DNA of 64,000 nt from JB111 sp049856295. GTDB taxonomy: Bacteria; Actinomycetota; Actinomycetes; Actinomycetales; Actinomycetaceae. Within the stretch, counting starts at the first letter, position 1, and every line of letters begins with the position of its first letter. A model generated the notes under the pieces. It was not told the origin of the DNA, made no database searches, and saw nothing but the letters and a program-made list of their open reading frames with translations. The translations under genes and the position numbers were made by a program. Where the stretch lies: positions 124,001-188,000 of the forward strand of contig NZ_JBNDMZ010000002.1 in NCBI RefSeq assembly GCF_049856295.1, given 5' to 3'. This document shows, one piece after another, positions 36,179-43,818 of this stretch.

Positions 36179-37576
36179 TCAGGGGTAGGGCCACCCGTTG
36201 GGGACGCACCCCTGCATGCCGAGCGTCTGCTGCTGCATGACGGGAGCCGGCCGTCCCGGCGCGGGACAGCGCACGTGTCCGTGGCCCAGGAAGTGGCCCA
36301 TCTCGTGGTTGACGACGTAGTCGCGGTAGCTCGTCAACGAGCCACCCGCGTTCGTGAACGGCGCGGCGCCGTACGCCCAGCGGTTCGCGTTGATGACCAC
36401 CGACGTCCCCACGCGGCACGAGGTGTACCCGTTCGTGTTGAGCGGGTAGCACAGGCGGTCCACCGTGGCGGGCGAGGTCAGGCGGAGGACGACGTCGGCG
36501 GGCCCGTCCGTCCGGGCGAACGAGACCGCGCCGTGGCGCCCCCACCCGCGCGAGGCGTTGAGGGTGGTCATGACGAGGTCGGCGAACTCGGGGCGCACCA
36601 CGGAGATGCCGCGCTCGGTCTCGATCCGCACGCGGACCGTCCGCGCGGAGTCGTTCGGGGCGGGCACGGAGCCCGGGACGACCGCGAAGGTGCCCGACCC
36701 GGACCACGGCGGTGCACCGACGAGCCCCCCGTTGGTGGGCGGCGTCGGAGGCGGTGGCGGGGGAGTCGGGGCGGCCGCGGGGCGCCGCAGGCCGAAGGTG
36801 TCGGCGCCGTTCCCGTCCCAGTCGCCGGCGAAGGCCGTGTCGTCCGTGCGGCCGAAGGAGATCGTGCGGTCCGCGTTCCCGCCGGCCAGCGTGGTGCTCA
36901 CGTGCAGCTCGGTGCCGCGGCGCACGGCGAGCGTGTCCGTCCCGTCCCCGTCCCAGTCGCCGACGAGGACGGTGTCCCCGGCGCGACCGTAGTCGAGCTC
37001 GATCTCGGCGTTGCCGGAGGTGAGGGTGTTGGAGAGGAAGTACCGGTTCCCGCGCCGCACGGCGAGGGTGTCGGTGCCGTCCCCGTCCCAGTCGCCGACG
37101 AGGACGGTGTCCCCGGCGCGGCCGTAGTCGAGCTCGATCTCGGCGTTGCCGGAGGTGAGGGTGTTGGAGAGGAAGTACCGGTTCCCGCGCCGCACGGCGA
37201 GGGTGTCGGTGCCGTCCCCGTCCCAGTCGCCGACGTGGACGACGTCGGCCGCCCGGCCGTAGGCGATCTGCCGGTCGGCCGGCCCCGAGGTCAGCGTGTT
37301 GCGCAGGTGGTACACCTGGCCGCGGCGCACCGCGAGCGTGTCGGTGCCGTTCCCGTCCCAGTCGCCGGTCAGGACGTCGTCGTCGGCGCGGCCGTAGACG
37401 AGGTGCCGGTCGGTGACGCCGTCGAGGTCGTCGTCGAGGAAGAACTCGGTCCCTGATCCGCCGACCTCCCCGGTGGCCGCCGTGGGCGAGGCGGGGGCCG
37501 TGAGCGCTGCGAGGGTGGCGAGGGCGGACACGGCGGCGAGAGCGCCAAGCCGGCGCGGGGTCCTGGTGGGGAGCAC
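36179..37576 (-). CDS. Secreted DUF3152 zincin-like protein with 45-residue FG-GAP/VCBS-type repeats
   Basis: A 465-residue exported protein. The signal peptide covers about 1-34. Five GDWDG-containing repeats of about 45 residues (about 43-262) have Ca-binding-like D-x-D-G-x-x-D loops and probably form a beta-propeller-like module. After a Pro-rich linker comes a DUF3152 domain with the zincin motif HEMGHFLGHGH (His424, Glu425, His428, His434) and a Cys pair, so it is a likely extracellular metalloprotease. Two repeats are identical in protein and differ by one base. GTG start 7 nt after TAGCCT. Confidence 0.88.
   Translation of the reverse strand: MLPTRTPRRLGALAAVSALATLAALTAPASPTAATGEVGGSGTEFFLDDDLDGVTDRHLVYGRADDDVLTGDWDGNGTDTLAVRRGQVYHLRNTLTSGPADRQIAYGRAADVVHVGDWDGDGTDTLAVRRGNRYFLSNTLTSGNAEIELDYGRAGDTVLVGDWDGDGTDTLAVRRGNRYFLSNTLTSGNAEIELDYGRAGDTVLVGDWDGDGTDTLAVRRGTELHVSTTLAGGNADRTISFGRTDDTAFAGDWDGNGADTFGLRRPAAAPTPPPPPPTPPTNGGLVGAPPWSGSGTFAVVPGSVPAPNDSARTVRVRIETERGISVVRPEFADLVMTTLNASRGWGRHGAVSFARTDGPADVVLRLTSPATVDRLCYPLNTNGYTSCRVGTSVVINANRWAYGAAPFTNAGGSLTSYRDYVVNHEMGHFLGHGHVRCPAPGRPAPVMQQQTLGMQGCVPNGWPYP
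36942..37211 (-). repeat. Two near-identical tandem 135-bp units inside the DUF3152 gene
   Basis: Units 36942-37076 and 37077-37211 differ at one position I can see (GCGACCGT versus GCGGCCGT, about 36986 and 37121). Each encodes the same 45 residues. Flanking repeats are diverged, so this pair looks like a recent duplication or gene conversion. Confidence 0.9.
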
Positions 37577-37583
37577 GGCCCCC

Positions 37584-37589
37584 AGGCTA
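37584..37589 (-). promoter_or_regulatory. -10 element of leaderless promoter for the DUF3152 gene
   Basis: TAGCCT on the minus strand, 7 nt from the GTG at 37576. Confidence 0.45.
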
Positions 37590-37677
37590 GGGGCTCGGGC
37601 GGCACCCGGACAGCGTTTCGGCAGGTCGGTCCGGCCCGCCCCCTCCGGTCGGGCCCGTCAGGACCTGTCGGTCCGGC

Positions 37678-38529
37678 TCAGTCCTTGACGACGTGCCGCG
37701 CGGCGAGCACGTGGAACACGCCGAAGAGCATGAGGCCCACCGCGATCGCGCCGACGAGCACCGGGCCCGCGGGCCAGCCGAGGATGGTGACGAGCGCGGT
37801 GTCGGTGCCACCGGCCTGGTCCGGGTCCGATCGCAGCGCCGCGAGCGCCACGAGGACGCCGAGGACGGTGAAGGCGAACCCGCGTGCCGCGTGCCCGACG
37901 CGGCCGGCGAGCAGCACCTTCCGGTCGACGCGCGGGTCGAGCTTCTTGGCGAACCGCTCCGTGGCGCCGGTCCAGATCCACCACAGCCCGACCGCCACGA
38001 CGGCGCCGCCGACGCACGCGAGCAGGATCTGCCCGCCCGGCTGGGACAGGAGGGTCTGCGCACCCTGCTCCTCGGTGTTCCCCGACCCGGAGCTGCCGCG
38101 CATGAGGACGACGACGCCGGTCACCGCCAGCGCAGCGGCGACGACCCCCTTGGCGGCCGAACCGATCCGCCGCGCCAGGTCCGAGGACCCGTGCTCGTCC
38201 GGGTGCCCGACGACCGCGAGGACGAGCTGCCAGACGACGTAGCAGAGCAGGCCGAGCACCATGACGACGAGCAGGGCGGCGCCGAGCGGCGTGCTGCCGA
38301 TCTCCTCGATCGCTCCCGAGGTGGTCGAGTCCTCGGAGGAGCCGGATCCGATCGCGAGGCCCATGGCGATCCAGCCGACGACGAACCACACGATGCCCTG
38401 GGCGGCGAAGCCGACCTGGCCGAGCCGGTGGAGCCACCCTCCACGCGCGGAGTCCTGAGCGTCCTGGGCCACCTCGTCGGCCTGGTCCTTGACCTGGTCG
38501 ACCTGGTCCTTCATCGAGTCGCTGTCCAC
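37678..38529 (-). CDS. DUF1206 family membrane protein
   Basis: A 283-residue integral membrane protein with six helices in three pairs. The repeated family motif, a Gly before R/A-rich G, appears as LGQVGFAAQGIVWFVVG, ARRIGSAAKGVVAAALA and AGRVGHAARGFAFTVLG. Function is unknown. Start is the GTG at 38529 (TTCGAT 6 nt upstream) or the ATG at 38514; I cannot separate them. Confidence 0.87.
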   Translation of the reverse strand: MDSDSMKDQVDQVKDQADEVAQDAQDSARGGWLHRLGQVGFAAQGIVWFVVGWIAMGLAIGSGSSEDSTTSGAIEEIGSTPLGAALLVVMVLGLLCYVVWQLVLAVVGHPDEHGSSDLARRIGSAAKGVVAAALAVTGVVVLMRGSSGSGNTEEQGAQTLLSQPGGQILLACVGGAVVAVGLWWIWTGATERFAKKLDPRVDRKVLLAGRVGHAARGFAFTVLGVLVALAALRSDPDQAGGTDTALVTILGWPAGPVLVGAIAVGLMLFGVFHVLAARHVVKD

Positions 38530-38573
38530 CGGGGCATCGAATCATCTGTGGCGGGCCGCTGCACCCGGGACGA

Positions 38574-38611
38574 CGAACGGCTGCCGCCCCGCGCGGGGCG
38601 GCAGCCGTTCG
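38574..38611 (-). terminator. Terminator hairpin after the DUF7455 gene
   Basis: A perfect 17-bp stem with a GCGC loop: CGAACGGCTGCCGCCCC (38574-38590) pairs with 38595-38611. It starts 12 nt past the DUF7455 stop on the minus strand. Confidence 0.88.
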
Positions 38612-38623
38612 GGGCGTGCCGGG

Positions 38624-38827
38624 TCAGGCGTCCGCGCTGAGCAGACGGTCGCTCTCGTCGTGGATCTCCGTGGCCACCTCGTCGAGCTTGTCGGCGTGGC
38701 GGCGGGCGTGGTGCGCGCAGAACAGGAGCGAGCCGGAGCGCAGGGTCACGCGGACGTAGGCCTGTGCGCCGCAGGCGTCGCAGCGGTCGGCGGCGGTGAG
38801 CTGGGGTTCGGTCGCTGTCGTGGTCAC
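38624..38827 (-). CDS. DUF7455 small zinc-ribbon protein
   Basis: A 67-residue protein. A CDACG pair (Cys16, Cys19) and a later CAHH (Cys37, His40) form a likely four-ligand zinc site, followed by a helix. Highly conserved in actinobacteria near sigma factor and topoisomerase genes; role unknown. GTG start lies 6 nt after TTACAT (38834-38839), suggesting leaderless transcription. Divergent from parE. Confidence 0.87.
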   Translation of the reverse strand: MTTTATEPQLTAADRCDACGAQAYVRVTLRSGSLLFCAHHARRHADKLDEVATEIHDESDRLLSADA

Positions 38828-38919
38828 ACCGGCATGTAATCATCCCGGACCCCGTTCTGTGCCGAGGTGGCGGGGGAGTTCGCCCCCGGCGTAGCCGCGT
38901 GTCGCCCCGGTCACCGGCC

Positions 38920-38982
38920 GTCGACCGCGCCTCCGCGCCCGTCGACCGCGCCTCCGCGCCCGTCGGCCACGCCTCCGCGCCC
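38920..38982. repeat. Three 21-bp tandem repeats upstream of parE
   Basis: Units at 38920-38940 and 38941-38961 are identical (GTCGACCGCGCCTCCGCGCCC); the third at 38962-38982 differs at two positions. They lie in the divergent DUF7455-parE spacer, ending 17 nt before the parE -10. Confidence 0.9.
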
Positions 38983-38999
38983 GTCGGGCGGCCCCGCCG

Positions 39000-39005
39000 T
39001 ACGAT
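39000..39005 (+). promoter_or_regulatory. -10 element of leaderless parE promoter
   Basis: TACGAT, 6 nt before the GTG at 39012. Confidence 0.55.
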
Positions 39006-39011
39006 CCTTCG

Positions 39012-41129
39012 GTGAATCCCACCTCCGCCGCCGAGTACTCGGCACGGCACCTGTCGGTCCTCGAGGGACTGGCCGCCGTGCGCAAGCGACCGGGCATGTA
39101 CATCGGCTCGACCGACGGTCGGGGCCTCATGCACTGCCTGTGGGAGATCGTCGACAACTCTGTCGACGAGGGCCTCGGCGGGCACGCGACCCGCATCGAG
39201 ATCGTCCTGCACCCGGACTCCTCGGTCGAGGTCCGCGACGACGGACGAGGCATCCCGGTCGACGAGGTCCCCGGCGTCGGGCTGTCCGGTGTCGAGGTCG
39301 TCTACACCAAGCTCCACGCGGGTGGGAAGTTCGACTCGGGGTCGTACGCGACCTCGGGCGGACTGCACGGCGTCGGAGCGTCGGTGGTCAACGCGCTCTC
39401 GGCGCGCCTCGACGTCGAGGTGGACCGCGGGGGCAGGACCCACCGGATGACGTTCCGCCGCGGTGAGCCCGGCACGTTCGACGACCCGGCCGCGGGCCCC
39501 TCGGCGGACGCCGACTTCCAGCCGTTCGAGAAGGCGTCGAGCCTGGAGGTCACCGGCAAGGTGCGCCGTGGCGTCACCGGGACGCGCGTGCGGTACTGGG
39601 CGGACCCACAGATCTTCCCGGCCACGGCCGAGTTCAGCCTCGAGGAGGTGCTCGGTCGCGCCCGGCAGACCTCCTTCCTCGTCCCGGGCCTGACGATCGT
39701 GGTCTCCGACCGCCGCGCGTCGGACCCCGAGGAGCACACGACCGAGGAGTTCCGGCACGACGGCGGTACGGCGGACTTCGTCGAGTACCTGTCTCCGGAC
39801 ACCGCGGTGACCGAGGTGTGGCGCCTGACCGGTCAGGGCGCGTTCACCGAGACGATCCAGCAGCTCGACGGCAAGGGCCACCTGCGGCCCGTCGAGGTCG
39901 AGCGGGTCTGCGAGGTCGACGTCGCGCTGCGCTGGGGCACGGGGTTCGAGACGACCGCCCGCAGCTTCGTCAACATCATCGCCACCCCCAAGGGCGGCAC
40001 GCACGTGGCCGGCTTCGAGCAGGCCGTCCTCAAGGTGGCCCGCAAGCAGATCGAGGCGTCCGCGCGTCGGCTCAAGGTCACCGCCAAGGACCCCCGGATC
40101 GAGAAGGACGACGTCCTCGCCGGCCTCACCACCGTGGTCTCGGTCCGCGTGCCCGAGCCGCAGTTCGAGGGGCAGACCAAGGAGGTCCTCGGGACCGCGC
40201 AGGTCCGGCAGGTCGTGGCGAAGGTGGTGGAGGCTGAGCTCACGGACCTGCTCACCTCGACGAGGGCCGCGCAGCGGTCGCAGTCGAACGCCCTGCTGGA
40301 GAAGATCGTCGGCGAGATGCGTGCGCGGGTCGCCGCCCGCACGCAGAAGGACATCTCGCGCCGGAAGAACGCCCTCGAGAGCTCGTCGCTGCCGACCAAG
40401 CTCGTCGACTGCCGCTCCAAGGAGGTCGAGCGCTCCGAGCTGTTCATCGTCGAGGGGGACTCCGCGCTCGGCACCGCGCGCCGGGCGCGGAGCTCGGAGT
40501 TCCAGGCGCTGCTGCCGATCCGCGGAAAGATCCTCAACGTCCAGAAGGCCTCCGCCGCGGACATCCTCAACAACGTCGAGGTCGCGACGATCTTCCAGGT
40601 CATCGGGGCCGGGTCGGGGCGCACGTTCGACCTCGACCTCGCCCGCTACGGGAAGATCGTCCTCATGACGGACGCCGACGTCGACGGCGCCCACATCCGC
40701 ACCCTTCTGCTCACCCTCTTCTTCCGGTACTGCCGGCCGCTGGTCGAGGCGGGTCGCGTCTTCGCCGCGGTCCCGCCGCTGCACCGGGTCGAGGTCGCCG
40801 GCTCCGGCGGGCGCAAGGGCGAGGTCCACTACACCTACTCCGACGCCGAGCTCGCCCGCCTGCTCGCCAAGCTGGACAAGGCCGGGAAGAACCTGCGGTC
40901 GACCCCGCAGCGGTACAAGGGCCTCGGTGAGATGGACGCCGACCAGCTGGCCGAGACCACGATGGACCCCGCGCGCCGCACGCTGCGACGCATCACGGGG
41001 GCCGACGAGGAGGCGGTGGCCCGCGCCGAGTCCGTCTTCGAGCTGCTCATGGGCAGCGAGGTCGCGCCGCGCAAGGACTTCATCGTGGCCGGTGCGGCCG
41101 CGGTCGACCGTGAGCGGATCGACGCCTGA
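39012..41129 (+). CDS. parE: DNA topoisomerase IV subunit B
   Basis: A 705-residue GHKL ATPase/TOPRIM subunit that drives strand passage with ParC to decatenate chromosomes. Motifs: RKRPGMYIGSTDGRGL, EIVDNSVDEGL with the catalytic Glu, DDGRGIPV, the ATP lid GGLHGVGASVVNALS, and TOPRIM EGDSALG...LMTDADVDGAHI. The TOPRIM loop reads EGDSALGTARRARS rather than the EGDSAGGSAKQGR usual in GyrB, favouring ParE. In Streptomyces parE likewise follows hrdB closely. The partner parC is at 52878-55352. Confidence 0.93.
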   Translation: MNPTSAAEYSARHLSVLEGLAAVRKRPGMYIGSTDGRGLMHCLWEIVDNSVDEGLGGHATRIEIVLHPDSSVEVRDDGRGIPVDEVPGVGLSGVEVVYTKLHAGGKFDSGSYATSGGLHGVGASVVNALSARLDVEVDRGGRTHRMTFRRGEPGTFDDPAAGPSADADFQPFEKASSLEVTGKVRRGVTGTRVRYWADPQIFPATAEFSLEEVLGRARQTSFLVPGLTIVVSDRRASDPEEHTTEEFRHDGGTADFVEYLSPDTAVTEVWRLTGQGAFTETIQQLDGKGHLRPVEVERVCEVDVALRWGTGFETTARSFVNIIATPKGGTHVAGFEQAVLKVARKQIEASARRLKVTAKDPRIEKDDVLAGLTTVVSVRVPEPQFEGQTKEVLGTAQVRQVVAKVVEAELTDLLTSTRAAQRSQSNALLEKIVGEMRARVAARTQKDISRRKNALESSSLPTKLVDCRSKEVERSELFIVEGDSALGTARRARSSEFQALLPIRGKILNVQKASAADILNNVEVATIFQVIGAGSGRTFDLDLARYGKIVLMTDADVDGAHIRTLLLTLFFRYCRPLVEAGRVFAAVPPLHRVEVAGSGGRKGEVHYTYSDAELARLLAKLDKAGKNLRSTPQRYKGLGEMDADQLAETTMDPARRTLRRITGADEEAVARAESVFELLMGSEVAPRKDFIVAGAAAVDRERIDA

Positions 41130-41165
41130 GGCGGGGGAGTCCTCGGGCCCGGCGACACGGCGACG

Positions 41166-41171
41166 TAGACT
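41166..41171 (+). promoter_or_regulatory. -10 element of leaderless promoter for the GNAT pair
   Basis: TAGACT, 7 nt before the ATG at 41179. Confidence 0.45.
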
Positions 41172-41178
41172 TCCGGGC

Positions 41179-41730
41179 ATGATCGTGTCCTCGGCCGGGT
41201 CCGCCGCGCAGCTCGCGCGCCGGTTCGACCCGCCGGCCTCCGCCGCGGTCCCGGGTCCCCACCTGGGCCTGCGCTGGCGCACCCTCGCCGCCGACGACGG
41301 GGCGGACGTCGCGGCGCTGTGGGACCGTTCCGACGCCGTCGACTCCCGCGGGACGCGCACGACCCGGGCCGACGTCGACCGGCTGCTCTCGGCCGCGGCC
41401 GACGCCGGCGACACCCTCGGCGGGTTCGACGCCGACGGGATCCTGCGCGCGGCGGCGGCGCTCGTCCTCACGCTCCAGGGCGACGGCGCGGAGGTCCGCC
41501 TGCGCGCGACGATCGACCCGGGCAGGCGCGGGCTGGGCATAGGCAAGGCCCTGCTCGGCTGGCAGGACGACCGAGCGCGTCAGCTCCTCGCCGACGCCGC
41601 ACCCGCCGGGCCGGCTCGCATCGTCATCGAGGTCGACCCGCACCAGAGCGACCGCCGTCGCCTCTGTGCGGCTGCCGGCTTCGCCCCCGAACCCGGCGCG
41701 CCGGGTCGGACGTTCGCGGTGGTGCTGTGA
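41179..41730 (+). CDS. GNAT-family N-acetyltransferase (first of a tandem pair)
   Basis: A 183-residue acetyltransferase. The acetyl-CoA loop is RRGLGIGKALL (motif A, R-x-x-G-x-G) in RATIDPGRRGLGIG. Substrate unknown. The start fits the leaderless -10 at 41166. Its stop overlaps the next gene (GTGA), so both are made together. Its motif-A helix GKALLGWQDDRARQLL resembles GAALVGWQVATSQALL in the second protein, which suggests paralogy. Confidence 0.85.
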   Translation: MIVSSAGSAAQLARRFDPPASAAVPGPHLGLRWRTLAADDGADVAALWDRSDAVDSRGTRTTRADVDRLLSAAADAGDTLGGFDADGILRAAAALVLTLQGDGAEVRLRATIDPGRRGLGIGKALLGWQDDRARQLLADAAPAGPARIVIEVDPHQSDRRRLCAAAGFAPEPGAPGRTFAVVL

Positions 41731-42860
41731 GCCAGCCTCCCGGGCGCGGGCTGCGCGCCGCACTGACGGGCCTGCGCACCTCGACCCGGCGTCCCTCCGG
41801 CGAGACCGTGGCCATGCACGTCCTCGCCGAGCCCGACCCCTCGACCGGGTCGACCGACCGGCTCCTGCCGCGGGCGGTCGACGGGCTCACGTGGTCGGTG
41901 CTCGACGCGCCGCGCGCAGCCGAGCTCGCCGCCCTCGTCTCCCGCATCGAGTCGGCCGACGGCACCCCGCTGCGCACCTCTGCCGAGGAGGTCGAGAGCT
42001 ACTTCGCCGCCCGCGAGGGCTACCGGGCGGTCGCCGGGGACGACGCCGAGGGCGTGATGCGGGCGTTCGGCCTGGTGCGACCCAAGGGCGAGGTCGTCGA
42101 CGGCATGCCCTCGTTCACCTGCTCCGGCGGGGTCGACGACGCGCTGCGGCTCAAGGGCGCGGGCGCCGCGCTCGTCGGCTGGCAGGTGGCGACCTCGCAG
42201 GCGCTGCTCGCCGAGTCGGGGGCCGAGCGTGGCGCCGTCGTCGTCCACGTCGACGAGAGCGAGTCGGATCTCAGCGCGCTGCTCGAGGAGCACGGGTTCC
42301 GGCCCCGGCGCTGGTACGTCCAGATGCGCCGGAGCCTGTCGCTCGACATCCCGACGATCCCGCTGCCCCCGTACGTGTCGGTCGAGCCCTGGACGCCCGA
42401 GCTCGCCGACCAGGTGCGGCGTGCCCACGGCCGGGCGTTCGCCGACCAGCCGGAGGGCGCGATGGAGCGCGGCGCCGAGCTGTGGGGCCCGGAGGCGACG
42501 GCCTTCGAGCCGGGCTGGAGCTTCGTCGCCCTCGACCGGTCCTCGGACCGCGCGAAGGTCGCCGGCTACGTCGTGTCCAGCAGGTACGAGCAGGACTGGG
42601 AGGCGCTGGGCTGGACCGAGGGGTACACCGAGGTCCTCGGCGTGCTCTCGGAGTGGCGCGGCAAGCACGTGGGCAGCGCCCTGCTGAGCGCCGTCATGCG
42701 CGCGTACGCGGCCGACGGCATGGAGTACGCGGGGCTCGACGTCGACGTCGACTTCTCGCTCGACGTCGACCATCCGGAGCCGCACTCGATGATGGCGCTG
42801 TACACGAGCCTCGACTACGTCCCGACCAGCCGGTCCGCCCTGTACGTCCTCGAGCTCTGA
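41727..42860 (+). CDS. Double-GNAT acetyltransferase (second of a tandem pair)
   Basis: A 377-residue protein with two GNAT folds. The N-terminal half (about 50-200) lacks a clean R-x-x-G-x-G loop and looks degenerate; the C-terminal half (about 212-377) has GVLSEWRGKHVGSALLSAVMRAYAADG and the strand LYTSLDYVPTSRSALYVLEL. The layout resembles MshD or aminoglycoside-type double acetyltransferases, but I cannot assign a substrate. GTG at 41727 overlaps the preceding stop. Confidence 0.85.
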   Translation: MSQPPGRGLRAALTGLRTSTRRPSGETVAMHVLAEPDPSTGSTDRLLPRAVDGLTWSVLDAPRAAELAALVSRIESADGTPLRTSAEEVESYFAAREGYRAVAGDDAEGVMRAFGLVRPKGEVVDGMPSFTCSGGVDDALRLKGAGAALVGWQVATSQALLAESGAERGAVVVHVDESESDLSALLEEHGFRPRRWYVQMRRSLSLDIPTIPLPPYVSVEPWTPELADQVRRAHGRAFADQPEGAMERGAELWGPEATAFEPGWSFVALDRSSDRAKVAGYVVSSRYEQDWEALGWTEGYTEVLGVLSEWRGKHVGSALLSAVMRAYAADGMEYAGLDVDVDFSLDVDHPEPHSMMALYTSLDYVPTSRSALYVLEL

Positions 42861-42933
42861 CGCGGATCCGTCGCCCTGGACGAGCACGCCGGACGACGAC
42901 GCAGCGCGCGGCTGCACCGCCGTCGAGCGATGC

Positions 42934-43818
42934 TCAGCGGTGCAGGTGGGGCTCGACGAGCTCGGCGTAGCGCGCGGCCACCGTGGCCAGCGTGGAGTCG
43001 CCGGGTGCGTCCCAGATCTCCTGGTTGAAGATCTCGACCTCGACGTCGCCCGTGTACCCGGCGTCGGCGACCCAGCCCGTGATGGTGGCGAAGTCGACGA
43101 ACCCGTCCCCGGGGAAACCGCGGGAGAGCAGCGGGTCGGCGGCGATCGGGAGGTTCCAGTCGCACACCTGGTAGGACGCGAGGCGTCCCTCGGCGCCGGC
43201 GCGGGCGACCTGCTCGCGCAGGTCCGGGTCCCACCACACGTGGTAGGTGTCGACGACGACGCCGACGGTCTCGGGTGCGAAGGGGGCCGCGAGGTCGAGG
43301 CACTGGCGCAGGGTGGAGAGCACCGCGCGGTCGGCCGCGAAGATCGGGTGCAAGGGCTCGAGCACGAGGCGTACGTCGCTCGCGGCCGCGTGCTCCGAGA
43401 GCTCGGCGATCCGGTCGGCCACCCGCGCGCGGGCGGCCACGAGGTCGCGGTCCCCGCCGGCCGACGGCGGGCCGTTGGGGCCGGTGGCCGCGGGCAGCCC
43501 GCCGACGACGAGGACGAGCTCGCGGGTGCCGAGGGCGGCCGCCTCGTCGATCGCGGCGCGGTTGTCGGCCAGGGCGGCGCGCCTCCCGTCGTCGTCGGCC
43601 GCGGTGAGGAACCCACCGCGGCACAGCGAGGAGACGCGCAGGCCCGCCTCGCGCACGATCCGGGCCGCGCGCTCGAGCCCGGCCTCGGCGACCCGGTCGC
43701 GCCACAGCCCGAGGGCGGGGATCCCCGCGGCCACCGCGCCCTCGACGGCCTCCTCGAGGGTCCAGCGCTTCGTCGTGGCGGTGTTGAGGGAGAGCCGGGA
43801 CAGGTCCGGGGCGCTCAT
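42934..43818 (-). CDS. Sugar phosphate isomerase/epimerase-like TIM-barrel protein
   Basis: A 294-residue xylose-isomerase-like TIM barrel. Likely metal ligands are Glu154 (LVLEPLHP), Asp190 and His193 (VVDTYHVWWD) and Glu262 (VEVEIFNQ), the arrangement used for 1,2-proton shifts or keto-sugar reactions. It probably isomerises or epimerises an intermediate in the island's pathway. The ATG at 43818 overlaps the DUF993 gene stop (ATGA). It is last in the oxidoreductase-DUF993-isomerase operon and converges on the double-GNAT gene 73 nt away. Confidence 0.9.
   Translation of the reverse strand: MSAPDLSRLSLNTATTKRWTLEEAVEGAVAAGIPALGLWRDRVAEAGLERAARIVREAGLRVSSLCRGGFLTAADDDGRRAALADNRAAIDEAAALGTRELVLVVGGLPAATGPNGPPSAGGDRDLVAARARVADRIAELSEHAAASDVRLVLEPLHPIFAADRAVLSTLRQCLDLAAPFAPETVGVVVDTYHVWWDPDLREQVARAGAEGRLASYQVCDWNLPIAADPLLSRGFPGDGFVDFATITGWVADAGYTGDVEVEIFNQEIWDAPGDSTLATVAARYAELVEPHLHR

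Noticed and set aside
38511..41546. Long open frames opposite parE and other genes
   Set aside because: Very high GC opens antisense frames over most genes. They are Arg/Ala/Asp-rich, lack start signals and show no domains, so they are shadows.
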